Position numbers and translations under genes: made by a program
In this document: one piece after another, positions 17,007 through 25,901 of the stretch
Numbering within the stretch: position 1 is the stretch's first letter
Layout: each line of letters begins with the position of its first letter
Notes under the pieces: model-generated
The model's input: only the letters and a program-made list of their open reading frames with translations
What the model was told of the DNA's origin: nothing
The model's database searches: none
NCBI RefSeq assembly: GCF_001417775.1
Contig: NZ_BBZJ01000013.1
Coordinates: 1-64,000, forward strand
Direction of reading: 5' to 3'
Length of the DNA: 64,000 nucleotides
Origin: Streptomyces sp. TP-A0356
GTDB taxonomy: Bacteria > Actinomycetota > Actinomycetes > Streptomycetales > Streptomycetaceae

Positions 17007-17789
17007 GTGATCAGGATCCCGCCCCTCGACGGCCTTCGTTTCGCCTTCGGCACGCTCACCGTGCTCCCCGTCAAGGTGACCCGGTGGGACCGGCAGGCCG
17101 CGCGCGGCGGGATGATGTGCGCGCCCCTCGCGGGGGTGGTGGTCGGGGGGCTCGGTGGTCTGCTCGGTGCCGTGCTGCTTCTGCTGGGTGCGGGGCCGCT
17201 GCTCGCCGCCGTCGCCGCCGCCGCCGTACCCGCCGCCCTGACCCGGGGGCTGCACCTGGACGGGCTCGCCGACACCGCCGACGGGCTCGGCAGCGGGAAG
17301 CCCGCCGAGGCAGCGCTGCGGATCATGAAGCAGTCGGACATCGGGCCGTTCGGTGTGATCACGCTGGTCTTCGTGCTGCTCGCCCAGGTGGCGGCGCTCA
17401 CCCAGGCGTACGGCGGCTCCTGGGCGCGGGGCGCGCTGGCCGCCGTCGTGTCGGCGACCGCCGCCCGGCTGGCCCTCACACTGGCCGCGCGCGGTGGGAT
17501 ACCGGCCGCTCGGCCGGAGGGGCTGGGGGCCGCGGTCGCGGGAGTGGTTCCGGTGCGCGGTGCGCTCGCGGTGGCCGTCGCCGTCACCACGGCGGGGGCT
17601 GTCGGGGGCGCGCTGTCCGGGACGTACGGCGCCGTCCGTACGGCGGCCGCGGTGCTGGTCGCGGTCGCCGCCGCGGAGCTGCTGCTGCGGCACTGCACCC
17701 GTCGCTTCGGCGGGGTGACCGGAGACGTGTTCGGCGGGCTCGCGGAGACGGCGGCGACGACCGCGCTCGTCGTACTGTCCCTGGGGTGA
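17007..17789 (+). CDS. cobS: Adenosylcobinamide-GDP ribazoletransferase (cobalamin synthase)
   Basis: Membrane enzyme joining adenosylcobinamide-GDP (from CobU) to alpha-ribazole (from CobT), the last assembly step of cobalamin. The 260-residue protein has the family metal/substrate motif HLDGLADTADGLGSG, the downstream KQSDIGPFGV, and multiple membrane helices in an Ala/Val-rich frame. GTG 17007 is used; there is little leader before it and no good ribosome site. The stop codon (17787-17789) lies inside the first unit of a 22-bp tandem repeat. Confidence 0.93.
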   Translation: MIRIPPLDGLRFAFGTLTVLPVKVTRWDRQAARGGMMCAPLAGVVVGGLGGLLGAVLLLLGAGPLLAAVAAAAVPAALTRGLHLDGLADTADGLGSGKPAEAALRIMKQSDIGPFGVITLVFVLLAQVAALTQAYGGSWARGALAAVVSATAARLALTLAARGGIPAARPEGLGAAVAGVVPVRGALAVAVAVTTAGAVGGALSGTYGAVRTAAAVLVAVAAAELLLRHCTRRFGGVTGDVFGGLAETAATTALVVLSLG

Positions 17790-17864
17790 GTGCCTTCTGT
17801 CCCTGGGGTGAGTGCCTTCTGTCCCTGGGGTGAGTGCCTTCTGTCCCTGGGGTGAGTTCCTTCT
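17777..17864. repeat. 22-bp tandem repeat spanning the cobS stop codon
   Basis: Four copies of gtccctggggtgagtgccttct start at 17777, 17799, 17821 and 17843, the fourth with one change (gttcct), followed by a decayed fifth copy from 17865. The cobS TGA is within the first copy, and every copy repeats a tga. The period is exactly half of the 44-bp period found after cobT. Confidence 0.92.
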
Positions 17865-17964
17865 GTCACCGGGGCGAAACGATCTCCGGTGAGCGCGGCG
17901 GCCCGGGCACCGCGCCGGTAGTCTGATCCGCCGAACAGACAGTGATCGTGATCGGGGGACGTCT

Positions 17965-18570
17965 GTGCCGAAGCTGCGCCGTGCCGTGGCCTGGTTCATC
18001 GACTTCGCACTGGTGGCCGCGGCGGCCTCGGCGATCGCCGTGCTCACCTTCCACCGGATCTCCGCGCTCTTCACCGATGTGCCCGAGCTGGCGACGAGGG
18101 GCGGCTTCGACCTGCTCACCTCGCGCGGTGACATCCTGCGCACCTCGGAGGGTCTGGGACTCTCGCTGTGGGACAGGACGGTGCTCTGCGTGGAAGAGGC
18201 CTTCGGGCTGCTGGTGCTCGTCACCTTCCTCTACCAGTGGGCGTCGCTGGCGCTGGCCGGCCGCACCGTGGGCAAGGCGCTGACCGGTCTGAAGGTGACT
18301 CCGAGCCGCCCGCGCCGGGCCGCGGTGCGGGCGGCCGTGACGACCACCGCGGACGTGGCCGTGTACGCGCTGGCCTGCGTCCTGCTGGTCGAGGGCCAGT
18401 TCGTGCTCTCGGTGCTGGTCTGGGCGGTGGCCGTGCTGGTGTTCCTGCTGAACGCGCTGATCGTCCTCTTCCCCGGCAGCCGCTCGCTGGCGGACCGGGT
18501 GGCGGGGACGGCGGTGGAGGGACTGTGGTTCAGCAGGGCCTCCGCCACGCGCCCAGCTCGTACTTCTTGA
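17965..18570 (+). CDS. RDD-family membrane protein
   Basis: Integral membrane protein of the RDD family, whose proposed roles include transport or scaffolding. The 201-residue protein has an N-terminal Arg-Asp signature region (RAVAWFIDFALVAAA), the family segment GRTVGKALTGLKVT, and the C-terminal LADRVAGTAV. Three or four membrane helices are visible. GTG 17965 is used, preceded by gggggacgtct. The last 41 bp overlap the tail of the convergent GH114 gene. Confidence 0.85.
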   Translation: MPKLRRAVAWFIDFALVAAAASAIAVLTFHRISALFTDVPELATRGGFDLLTSRGDILRTSEGLGLSLWDRTVLCVEEAFGLLVLVTFLYQWASLALAGRTVGKALTGLKVTPSRPRRAAVRAAVTTTADVAVYALACVLLVEGQFVLSVLVWAVAVLVFLLNALIVLFPGSRSLADRVAGTAVEGLWFSRASATRPARTS

Positions 18571-19327
18571 GCATCGAGCTCAGCTTCAGCCGGCGGGCCT
18601 CGGGGCAGAAGCGCCCGGTCGGCAGTTCGTACTCGACGTGGAGGACGGCCTTGCCCCCGGCGATGAACGGCTTCAGCCGCCCGCACTCGCCGTGCTGTGC
18701 GCACTGCTCGTCGACCGCGAAGTCGAAGTCCCCCACCAGCCGGGGGATCTGGTCGAGGTCGTTCTTGAGGCCGACGGCCAGCCCCCTCTCATGGGCCAGC
18801 CCCGCGATGAGGCGGTTGTAGCGGAGCTGGTCGGCGGCCTTGAGGGGGAAGCCGGTGTCGTTCCGGTAGCCGTCCATGTTGTCGGGCTCCACCGCGTCGA
18901 AGCCCTTCTCGCGGCACATGTCGAGCCGGTCCGCCATGAGGGGTTCCAGGAGGTCGGTGCGGCGGATGTCGAGCCAGCGTTCGCCCTTCCAGCCGTTGCC
19001 CCTGCCCAGCACGGACTTCGGGAACTTCCTCGCGTCCGGGCGGAAGTCCTCCCAGGCGCCGGTGGACAGGTAGCAGATCACCTTGCGGCCCTTGTGGTGC
19101 AGCGCGGAGACGGTCGCCTTCGGGTGGTCGAAGCCGTCGATGTCGTAGACCGGCACGTCGACGGAGGTGTCGAGGCGCCCGCTGAGCTGCCACTGCCAGG
19201 CGACTCCGGGGCGCGGCTGCCAGCGGGCGCCGGTCTGCACCTCGTCCTCGGTGGGGGCGGTGGGCGCGGTGCACCCGGCGAGCAGCAGAAGCAGGAGCAG
19301 GGCGACGAGCGGTGTGGGGCGCTTCAC
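18530..19327 (-). CDS. Secreted GH114-type endo-alpha-1,4-polygalactosaminidase-like lipoprotein
   Basis: Predicted extracellular glycosidase, 265 residues. The N-terminus is a lipoprotein signal with LLAGCTAP at the cleavage site. The mature TIM-barrel domain has family landmarks YDIDGFDHP, VICYLSTGAWEDFRPDA, FDAVEPDNMDGY and VGLKNDLDQIP; the Asp/Glu residues in these are the likely catalytic and binding acids. GH114 enzymes cut galactosaminogalactan-like polymers, but the substrate here is unproven. Start GTG 19327 has GGAG eight bases upstream. It overlaps the RDD gene tail to tail. Confidence 0.87.
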   Translation of the reverse strand: MKRPTPLVALLLLLLLAGCTAPTAPTEDEVQTGARWQPRPGVAWQWQLSGRLDTSVDVPVYDIDGFDHPKATVSALHHKGRKVICYLSTGAWEDFRPDARKFPKSVLGRGNGWKGERWLDIRRTDLLEPLMADRLDMCREKGFDAVEPDNMDGYRNDTGFPLKAADQLRYNRLIAGLAHERGLAVGLKNDLDQIPRLVGDFDFAVDEQCAQHGECGRLKPFIAGGKAVLHVEYELPTGRFCPEARRLKLSSMLKKYELGAWRRPC

Positions 19328-19583
19328 GGGGCGGGCTCCAGGGCGTGCGACAACGTACCCGAGGGTGATCGCCGACGCCCGGCGCCCCCCGGCGCGGCGG
19401 GTCCTCAACGCGGCATGTCCGAAGGCTACTTCGCGGCGGGGAGACGACGGTGTGACCCGGCTCACCGGCGGCCGGGAGGAGAGATGGCCGGAGCGCCACA
19501 GGGAGATGAACACCCATGGGAATGAGCGAAGCGGGACGCCGAGCGTAGGCTCGTGCCGGGTGCTCCCCCAGCCCAGGCGAAGA

Positions 19584-19595
19584 CCGAACGTTCGG
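19584..19595. promoter_or_regulatory. 12-bp palindrome ahead of pepA
   Basis: ccgaacgttcgg is a perfect 12-bp palindrome 84 bp upstream of the pepA start, in the 351-bp divergent gap between the GH114 gene and pepA. The spacing suits an operator or promoter element. Nothing else is recognised in this gap. Confidence 0.4.
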
Positions 19596-19678
19596 AGCGA
19601 TCTAGGGTCGGTTCCCGGGCCGGTCGACCCCCATCCGTTCGGCCACCGAAACTCAATCGGAAGCGAGATTTCACCACC

Positions 19679-21211
19679 GTGACTGCTCTCACTCTCAGCA
19701 CCGCCGCTGCGGCCGGCCTGCGGGCCGACGCGATCGTGGTCGGTGTCGCGAAGGGCGCGGAGGGCCCGGTCGTCGCGCCGGGCGCCGAGGCCGTGGACAA
19801 GGCGTACGACGGCAGGCTCGCCGCCATCCTGGAGACCCTTGGCGCCTCGGGCGCCGAGGGCGAGGTGACGAAGCTGCCCGCGCCCTCCGGCTTCAAGGCG
19901 CCCGTCGTGGTGGCGGTGGGCCTGGGTGCCGAGCCTGAGGACACCGAGGACAAGGAGACGGCGTTCACCGCCGAGTCGCTGCGCCGCGCCGCGGGGGCCG
20001 CGGCCCGCGCGCTGGCCGGTTCCAAGAAGGCCGTCTTCGCCCTGCCGGCCTCGGACGCCGCCGACGCCGGCGCCATCGGCGAGGGTGCCCTGCTCGGCGC
20101 CTACGCCTTCGACACGTACAAGGAGAACGGCCGGAACTCCAAGAACGGCAAGGCGCCGCTCGCCGAGGTCACCCTCCTCGGCGGCAAGCCCCGCGACAAG
20201 GCGTACAAGGCGGCCGTCGAGCGCGCCGTCGCCGTCACCGAGGAGCTCAACCGGGCCCGCGACCTGATCAACACCCCGCCCAACGACCTGACCCCGGAGG
20301 CCTTCGCGGCCATCGCGCAGACCGCGGCCAAGGAACACGGCCTCAAGGTGCAGGTGCTCGACGAGAAGGCGCTGGCCAAGGGCGGCTACGGCGGCATCCT
20401 CGGCGTCGGCGCGGGCTCGGCCGCGGCTCCCCGCCTGGTGAAGCTGTCGTACACGCACCCCAAGGCGGACAAGCACCTGGCCCTCGTCGGCAAGGGCATC
20501 ACCTACGACTCGGGCGGCATCTCGCTCAAGCCGGCCGGTCACAACGAGACCATGAAGTGCGACATGAGCGGCGCGGCGGCGGTCTTCGCCGCGGTCGTCG
20601 CCGCCGCGCGCCTCGGCCTCCAGGTCAACGTCACCGGCTGGCTCGCTCTCGCCGAGAACATGCCGTCCGGCTCCGCCACCCGCCCGGGTGATGTGCTGCG
20701 CATGTACAGCGGCAAGACCGTCGAGGTCCTCAACACGGACGCCGAGGGCCGGCTGGTCCTGGCCGACGCGCTCTGGGCGGCCTCGGAGGAGCGGCCGGAC
20801 GCGATCGTGGACGTCGCGACCCTGACCGGCGCGATGATGCTGGCGCTCGGCAACCGCACGTTCGGGATCATGGCGAACGACGAGGCGTTCCGCACCGCGG
20901 TCCACGAGGCGGCCGAGGAGGTCGGCGAGGACTCCTGGCCGATGCCGCTGCCGGAGCACCTGCGCAAGGGCATGGACTCCCCGACCGCGGACATCGCCAA
21001 CATGGGCGAGCGGATGGGCGGCGGCCTGGTCGCCGGTCTGTTCCTGAAGGAGTTCGTCGGCGAGGGCATCCCGTGGGCCCACCTGGACATCGCGGGCCCG
21101 GCCTTCAACGAGCAGGGCCCCTTCGGCTACACCCCCAAGGGCGGCACCGGCTCGGCGGTGCGCACGCTGGTCCGGCTCGCGGAGCTGACGGCCGCGGGCG
21201 ACCTGGGCTGA
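19679..21211 (+). CDS. pepA: Leucyl aminopeptidase (M17)
   Basis: Cytoplasmic dinuclear-metal aminopeptidase trimming N-terminal residues from peptides. The 510-residue protein has an N-terminal alpha/beta domain and a C-terminal catalytic domain with the metal and active-site motifs GKGITYDSGGISLKP, KCDMSGAAA and the M17 signature NTDAEGRLVLADAL. The GTG start at 19679 leads directly into the conserved N-terminus TALTLSTAAA. Length and motifs are complete. It is followed 299 bp later by lpdA in the same orientation. Confidence 0.95.
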   Translation: MTALTLSTAAAAGLRADAIVVGVAKGAEGPVVAPGAEAVDKAYDGRLAAILETLGASGAEGEVTKLPAPSGFKAPVVVAVGLGAEPEDTEDKETAFTAESLRRAAGAAARALAGSKKAVFALPASDAADAGAIGEGALLGAYAFDTYKENGRNSKNGKAPLAEVTLLGGKPRDKAYKAAVERAVAVTEELNRARDLINTPPNDLTPEAFAAIAQTAAKEHGLKVQVLDEKALAKGGYGGILGVGAGSAAAPRLVKLSYTHPKADKHLALVGKGITYDSGGISLKPAGHNETMKCDMSGAAAVFAAVVAAARLGLQVNVTGWLALAENMPSGSATRPGDVLRMYSGKTVEVLNTDAEGRLVLADALWAASEERPDAIVDVATLTGAMMLALGNRTFGIMANDEAFRTAVHEAAEEVGEDSWPMPLPEHLRKGMDSPTADIANMGERMGGGLVAGLFLKEFVGEGIPWAHLDIAGPAFNEQGPFGYTPKGGTGSAVRTLVRLAELTAAGDLG

Positions 21212-21281
21212 TCGGGAGCCTTCCGTGAGGGCGGCAACGGGTTCGCCGGAGCCCGGGGCCGCCCTCGTGGCCGTACCGGAG

Positions 21282-21298
21282 TTTCGCCCTCGACGAAA
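21282..21298. promoter_or_regulatory. Inverted repeat upstream of lpdA
   Basis: tttcg (21282-21286) and cgaaa (21294-21298) flank a 7-bp spacer in the 299-bp pepA-lpdA gap. It could be an operator or part of a pepA terminator; nothing distinguishes these. Confidence 0.25.
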
Positions 21299-21510
21299 TC
21301 CGTACGATCGTCTCCAGCCGCGACCTCCCGACGTGACGGATCAGACGTCTCAGACACCGGCCCGGCGTCTCCAACGCCGTCGACAAGTGCGAAGATGGGG
21401 CTCGGCAGGACAGGGCCCCCACCGAAGGGCCGAAGCAACAGCGGCCGGACACCAGCCGCCTGCCGGTCATCGGAGACCGGCGTACGGCGCACATGCATGG
21501 AGGACGTGAC

Positions 21511-22899
21511 GTGGCGAACGACGCCAGCACCGTTTTCGACCTAGTGATCCTCGGCGGTGGTAGCGGTGGTTACGCCGCGGCCCTGCGCGGGGCTCAGCTG
21601 GGCCTGGACGTCGCCCTGATCGAGAAGGACAAGGTCGGCGGCACCTGCCTGCACCGGGGTTGCATCCCCACCAAGGCCCTGCTCCACGCTGGCGAGATCG
21701 CCGACCAGGCCCGCGAGAGCGAGCAGTTCGGTGTCAAGGCCAGCTTCGAGGGCATCGACGTACCGGCCGTCCACAAGTACAAGGACGAGGTCGTCTCGGG
21801 CCTGTACAAGGGTCTGCAGGGCCTGATCGCCTCCCGCAAGGTGACCTACATCGAGGGTGAGGGCCGGCTGTCCTCCCCGACGTCCGTCGACGTCAACGGC
21901 CAGCGCGTCCAGGGCCGCCACGTCCTGCTGGCGACCGGTTCCGTGCCCAAGTCGCTGCCTGGCCTGGAGATCGACGGCAACCGCATCATCTCCTCCGACC
22001 ACGCCCTCGTCCTGGACCGCGTGCCGAAGTCCGCGATCATCCTCGGCGGCGGTGTCATCGGCGTCGAGTTCGCCTCCGCCTGGAAGTCCTTCGGTGCCGA
22101 CGTCACCGTCATCGAGGGTCTGAAGCACCTCGTCCCGGTCGAGGACGAGAACTCCTCCAAGCTTCTTGAGCGCGCCTTCCGCAAGCGCGGCATCAAGTTC
22201 AACCTCGGCACCTTCTTCCAGAAGGCCGAGTACACCCAGGACGGTGTCAAGGTCACCCTCGCCGACGGCAAGGAGTTCGAGGCCGAGGTCCTCCTCGTCG
22301 CCGTCGGCCGCGGTCCGGTCTCCCAGGGCCTGGGCTACGAGGAGGCCGGGGTCGCCATGGACCGCGGCTACGTCCTCGTCGACGAGTACATGCGGACGAA
22401 CGTCCCGACCATCTCCGCCGTGGGTGACCTGGTCCCGACGCTGCAGCTGGCGCACGTCGGCTTCGCCGAGGGCATCCTGGTGGCCGAGCGTCTGGCCGGC
22501 CTGAAGGTCGTTCCGGTCGACTACGACGGCGTGCCGCGGGTGACGTACTGCCACCCGGAGGTCGCCTCCGTCGGCATCACCGAGGCCAAGGCCAAGGAGA
22601 TCTACGGCGCGGACAAGGTCGTCGCCCTCAAGTACAACCTGGCGGGCAACGGGAAGAGCAAGATCCTCAAGACCGCCGGCGAGATCAAGCTGGTCCAGGT
22701 CAAGGACGGTGCCGTGGTCGGCGTCCACATGGTCGGCGACCGCATGGGCGAGCAGGTCGGCGAGGCCCAGCTGATCTACAACTGGGAGGCGCTGCCGGCC
22801 GAGGTGGCCCAGCTCATCCACGCCCACCCGACCCAGAACGAGGCGCTCGGCGAGGCCCACCTGGCCCTGGCCGGCAAGCCCCTCCACTCCCACGACTGA
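21511..22899 (+). CDS. lpdA: Dihydrolipoyl dehydrogenase (E3)
   Basis: FAD enzyme that reoxidises dihydrolipoamide on the E2 proteins of the 2-oxoacid dehydrogenases. The 462-residue protein has the FAD-binding GGGSGGYAAAL, the redox disulfide C46/C51 (GGTCLHRGC), the NAD-binding GGGVIGVEFA and the C-terminal His-Glu pair region IHAHPTQNEALGEAH. GTG 21511 is chosen because GGAGG (21499-21503) sits seven bases upstream. It precedes sucB by 102 bp, and they probably share a transcript. Confidence 0.96.
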   Translation: MANDASTVFDLVILGGGSGGYAAALRGAQLGLDVALIEKDKVGGTCLHRGCIPTKALLHAGEIADQARESEQFGVKASFEGIDVPAVHKYKDEVVSGLYKGLQGLIASRKVTYIEGEGRLSSPTSVDVNGQRVQGRHVLLATGSVPKSLPGLEIDGNRIISSDHALVLDRVPKSAIILGGGVIGVEFASAWKSFGADVTVIEGLKHLVPVEDENSSKLLERAFRKRGIKFNLGTFFQKAEYTQDGVKVTLADGKEFEAEVLLVAVGRGPVSQGLGYEEAGVAMDRGYVLVDEYMRTNVPTISAVGDLVPTLQLAHVGFAEGILVAERLAGLKVVPVDYDGVPRVTYCHPEVASVGITEAKAKEIYGADKVVALKYNLAGNGKSKILKTAGEIKLVQVKDGAVVGVHMVGDRMGEQVGEAQLIYNWEALPAEVAQLIHAHPTQNEALGEAHLALAGKPLHSHD

Positions 22900-22940
22900 C
22901 GCCTTCCGTCATCGGGCGCGACGACACAGACTTCCGCTTC

Positions 22941-22978
22941 CCCTAGTTCTCGACTTCGCTCGAACTGGGGGAGACCCC
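22941..22978 (+). repeat. Dispersed 38-bp element, copy 1 (lpdA-sucB gap)
   Basis: ccctagttctcgacttcgct at 22941 continues cgaactgggggagacccc. A second copy, about three-quarters identical, lies on the opposite strand at 55736-55773 inside a coding region. The core ctcgact(t/c)cgctcgaac can form a short hairpin (agttc/gaact). Similar sequences recur between genes in other streptomycetes from memory. Confidence 0.65.
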
Positions 22979-23001
22979 ATCCGTAAGGAGCAACCGAAAC
23001 C

Positions 23002-24807
23002 ATGGCGGTTTCCGTAACCCTTCCGGCGCTCGGCGAGAGCGTCACCGAGGGCACTGTCACCCGCTGGCTGAAGGCCGAGGGCGAGCGCGTCGAGGCGGAC
23101 GAGCCCTTGCTCGAAGTCTCGACCGACAAGGTCGACACCGAGATCCCGGCGCCAGCCTCCGGCGTGCTGACCTCCATCAAGGTCGCCGAGGACGAGACGG
23201 TCGAGGTCGGCTCCGAGCTGGCCGTCATCGACGACGGCACGGGTGCGCCCGCTGCCGCCCCGGCTCCGGCCGCCGAGGCCCCCGCCCCGGCCGCGGAGCC
23301 CGCTCCCGCTCCGGCCGCCGAGGCCCCGGCCCCCGCTGCCGCTCCCGTCGCTCCCGCCGCTCCGGCCGGTGGCGCCCCGGGCACCGACGTGGTCCTGCCC
23401 GCGCTCGGCGAGTCGGTCACCGAGGGCACCGTCACCCGCTGGCTGAAGTCGGTCGGCGACAGCGTCGAGGCCGATGAGCCGCTGCTCGAGGTCTCCACGG
23501 ACAAGGTCGACACCGAGATCCCGGCGCCCGCCTCCGGCGTGCTGCTGGAGATCGTGGTCGGCGAGGACGAGACGGCCGAGGTCGGCTCCAAGCTCGCCGT
23601 CATCGGCCGGCCGGGCGCCGCTCCGGCGGCCGCCCCGGCCCCGGCCGCTCCGGCTCCGGCCGCTCCGGCTCCGGCGCCCGCTGCCGAAGCCCCGGCTCCC
23701 GCCGCCCCGGCCGCCCCCGCGGCACCGGCCCCGGCCCCCGCGCCCGCCGCTCCGGCTCCGGCGCCCGCTGCCGCTCCGGCCCCGGCCCAGCCCGCGGCTC
23801 CGGCCCCCGCGCCGGCCGCGCCCGCCCCGGTCACCCCGGCTCCGGCCGCGCCGGCCCCCGCCGCGCCGGTCGACGAGGGCGCGTACGTGACCCCGCTGGT
23901 GCGCAAGCTCGCCGCCGAGAACGGCGTCGACCTGGCCACCGTCAAGGGCACTGGCGTCGGCGGCCGTATCCGCAAGCAGGACGTCATCGCCGCCGCCGAG
24001 GCCGCGAAGGCCGCCGCCGCTGCCCCGGCTCCCGCCGCGGCCGCCGCGCCCGGCGCCAAGAAGGCGCCGGTCCTGGAGGTCTCCCCGCTGCGCGGGCAGA
24101 CCGTCAAGATGCCTCGGATCCGCAAGGTCATCGGCGACAACATGGTCAAGGCCCTGCACGAGCAGGCCCAGTTGTCCTCGGTGGTCGAGGCCGACGTGAC
24201 CCGTCTGATGAAGCTGCGCACCCGGGCCAAGCACGCGTTCGCGGCCCGCGAGGGCGTCAAGCTCTCCCCGATGCCGTTCTTCGTGAAGGCGGCGGCCCAG
24301 GCGCTGAAGGCCCACCCGGTCATCAACGCCCGGATCAACGAGGCCGAGGGCACCATCACCTACTTCGACACCGAGAACATCGGTATCGCGGTGGACTCCG
24401 AGAAGGGCCTGATGACCCCGGTCATCAAGAACGCCGGTGACCTCAACATCGCCGGCATCGCCAAGGCCACCGCCGACCTGGCGGGCAAGGTCCGGGCCAG
24501 CAAGATCACCCCGGACGAGCTGTCCGGCGCGACCTTCACCATCAGCAACACCGGCTCGCGCGGCGCGCTGTTCGACACGATCATCGTGCCGCCGGGTCAG
24601 GTCGCGATCCTCGGCATCGGCGCCACGGTCAAGCGCCCGGCCGTCATCGAGACGGAGGAGGGTACGGTCATCGGCGTCCGCGACATGACGTACCTGACGC
24701 TCTCGTACGACCACCGCCTGGTGGACGGCGCCGACGCGGCCCGTTACCTGACGGCGGTCAAGGCGATCCTGGAGGCGGGCGAGTTCGAGGTCGAGCTCGG
24801 CCTCTGA
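23002..24807 (+). CDS. sucB: 2-oxoglutarate dehydrogenase E2, dihydrolipoamide succinyltransferase
   Basis: Acyltransferase core of a 2-oxoacid dehydrogenase complex. The 601-residue protein has two lipoyl domains with lipoylated lysines K43 and K168 (STDKVDTE in both), long Ala/Pro-rich swinging-arm linkers (about 84-125 and 205-290), a peripheral-subunit-binding domain (about 294-330, [16 protein letters not shown]) and the catalytic domain with H571/D575 (DHRLVDG). Two lipoyl domains are usual for actinobacterial E2. Whether it serves oxoglutarate, pyruvate or both cannot be settled from sequence; AceE in this window would need such an E2. Start ATG 23002 follows aaggagcaaccgaaacc. Confidence 0.93.
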   Translation: MAVSVTLPALGESVTEGTVTRWLKAEGERVEADEPLLEVSTDKVDTEIPAPASGVLTSIKVAEDETVEVGSELAVIDDGTGAPAAAPAPAAEAPAPAAEPAPAPAAEAPAPAAAPVAPAAPAGGAPGTDVVLPALGESVTEGTVTRWLKSVGDSVEADEPLLEVSTDKVDTEIPAPASGVLLEIVVGEDETAEVGSKLAVIGRPGAAPAAAPAPAAPAPAAPAPAPAAEAPAPAAPAAPAAPAPAPAPAAPAPAPAAAPAPAQPAAPAPAPAAPAPVTPAPAAPAPAAPVDEGAYVTPLVRKLAAENGVDLATVKGTGVGGRIRKQDVIAAAEAAKAAAAAPAPAAAAAPGAKKAPVLEVSPLRGQTVKMPRIRKVIGDNMVKALHEQAQLSSVVEADVTRLMKLRTRAKHAFAAREGVKLSPMPFFVKAAAQALKAHPVINARINEAEGTITYFDTENIGIAVDSEKGLMTPVIKNAGDLNIAGIAKATADLAGKVRASKITPDELSGATFTISNTGSRGALFDTIIVPPGQVAILGIGATVKRPAVIETEEGTVIGVRDMTYLTLSYDHRLVDGADAARYLTAVKAILEAGEFEVELGL

Positions 24808-24831
24808 GCCACCGACAGGTGACCGACTCCC

Positions 24832-24871
24832 ACGGCGCCCCCGTCCGGAACCTTCCGGGCGGGGGCGCCGT
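24832..24871 (+). terminator. sucB terminator hairpin
   Basis: Perfect 12-bp arms acggcgcccccg (24832-24843) and cgggggcgccgt (24860-24871) with a 16-nt loop, 25 bp after the sucB stop. No T-tract, as is normal in Streptomyces. Confidence 0.8.
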
Positions 24872-24944
24872 CTGTCGTGTAAGCCTCGTCTCACCTGCGC
24901 GAAAGCCCCCGCATGCGCCCTTCCCCCCGGGGCTCGCGGCCGTA

Positions 24945-24959
24945 TTGTCTAAACGTCAA
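24945..24959. promoter_or_regulatory. Candidate GntR operator
   Basis: ttgtctaaacgtcaa is an imperfect palindrome (TTGnC....GnCAA) 43 bp ahead of the GntR-family start. It is AT-rich against its surroundings and could be an autoregulatory site or overlap the promoter. Confidence 0.35.
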
Positions 24960-25001
24960 ACGCCCCCGGGGGCCGATGGGGCCCCTCCCTAAGGAGCCCT
25001 C

Positions 25002-25625
25002 ATGACCACGCCCGTCGTCCACTCGCTGCGCGAACAGATCCGCGAGCACATCGTGGAGGGGATCGTCAGCGGGCGCTGGAAGCCGGGCGAGCGGATCGTG
25101 GAGCGGCGGATCGCCACGGAGCTGGAGGTCAGTCAGACACCGGTCCGGGAGGCGCTGCGGGAGCTGGAGTCGCTGCGGCTGATCGAGTCGGCGCCCAACA
25201 AGGGCGTGCGGGTGCGCAACCTGACCGCCGCCGATCTGGAGGAGTCCTACCCCGTACGGGCCGGTCTGGAGGCCATCGCGGCGGAGCTGGCGGCGGAGCG
25301 GCTGGCGGACGACTGCTCGGCCCTGGAGCCGCACGTCGCGGCGCTGTACGAGGCGGACCGCGAGTCGGACGGTACGGGGCAGGTGCGGCACACGGTGGCG
25401 TTCCACCGGGAGCTGGTGCGGGCGGCCGGGAACTCGGTGCTGCTCCACACCTGGGAGGGGCTGGGCATCGAGGTGTTCACGGCGCTGTCGATCCGGTGGC
25501 TGGGGACGGTGCAGCAGTCGTACGCGGAGGAGCACGAGGAGCTGGTCGCCGCATTCCGGCGCCGGGACCCGCGCATCGCCGAGATCGTGAAGGCGCACGT
25601 ACTGGGCTGCGCGCCGCGGGCGTGA
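25002..25625 (+). CDS. GntR-family (FCD-type) transcriptional regulator
   Basis: A 207-residue repressor or activator. The N-terminal winged helix (about 8-70) contains LREQIREHIVEGIVSGRWKPGE and VSQTPVREALRELESLRLI, and a C-terminal FCD effector domain has conserved His/Arg (VAFHRELVRAAGN). FCD regulators bind small carboxylates. It sits between sucB and aceE on the same strand, so a role in pyruvate or 2-oxoacid control is reasonable but inferred. The ribosome site aaggagccctc before ATG 25002 is strong. Confidence 0.9.
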   Translation: MTTPVVHSLREQIREHIVEGIVSGRWKPGERIVERRIATELEVSQTPVREALRELESLRLIESAPNKGVRVRNLTAADLEESYPVRAGLEAIAAELAAERLADDCSALEPHVAALYEADRESDGTGQVRHTVAFHRELVRAAGNSVLLHTWEGLGIEVFTALSIRWLGTVQQSYAEEHEELVAAFRRRDPRIAEIVKAHVLGCAPRA

Positions 25626-25649
25626 GGCCCCGAACACCGGAGCGGGGCC
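25626..25649 (+). terminator. Terminator after the GntR gene
   Basis: ggccccg (25626-25632) pairs with cggggcc (25643-25649) across a 10-nt loop, directly after the stop codon. It separates the regulator from the aceE promoter. Confidence 0.55.
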
Positions 25650-25751
25650 CCGCTCAAACGCCGCCCCGACCTGCGGAAATCCCCTTCGGCGACGGCACCC
25701 GGTGCCTCCGCCGAAGGCACCCCGTGCCGACTTTCTCGTGATCAAGAGGTT

Positions 25752-25785
25752 TTGACCCTCAACCCTTTGATCGATCATCGATCAA
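25752..25785. promoter_or_regulatory. TTGA/TCAA palindrome cluster at the aceE promoter
   Basis: ttgaccctcaa (25752-25762) is a TTGA-N3-TCAA palindrome, followed by ttgatcgatcatcgatcaa (25767-25785), a perfect palindrome of 9-bp arms around one base. A further gatcaa half-site precedes them at 25740. They lie 117-150 bp upstream of the aceE ATG in a leader with no gene, so they look like an operator array. Confidence 0.6.
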
Positions 25786-25901
25786 GGAGTTACAGTCGCC
25801 GACGGGCTTCCACCGAAGCCTCAGCCCTGTCCTGCCAAAGACCAAGGGCACCCCGGCCCTTACCGATGAGGGAACCCCCTTCGACTGAGGAAGGCGGCGA
25901 C

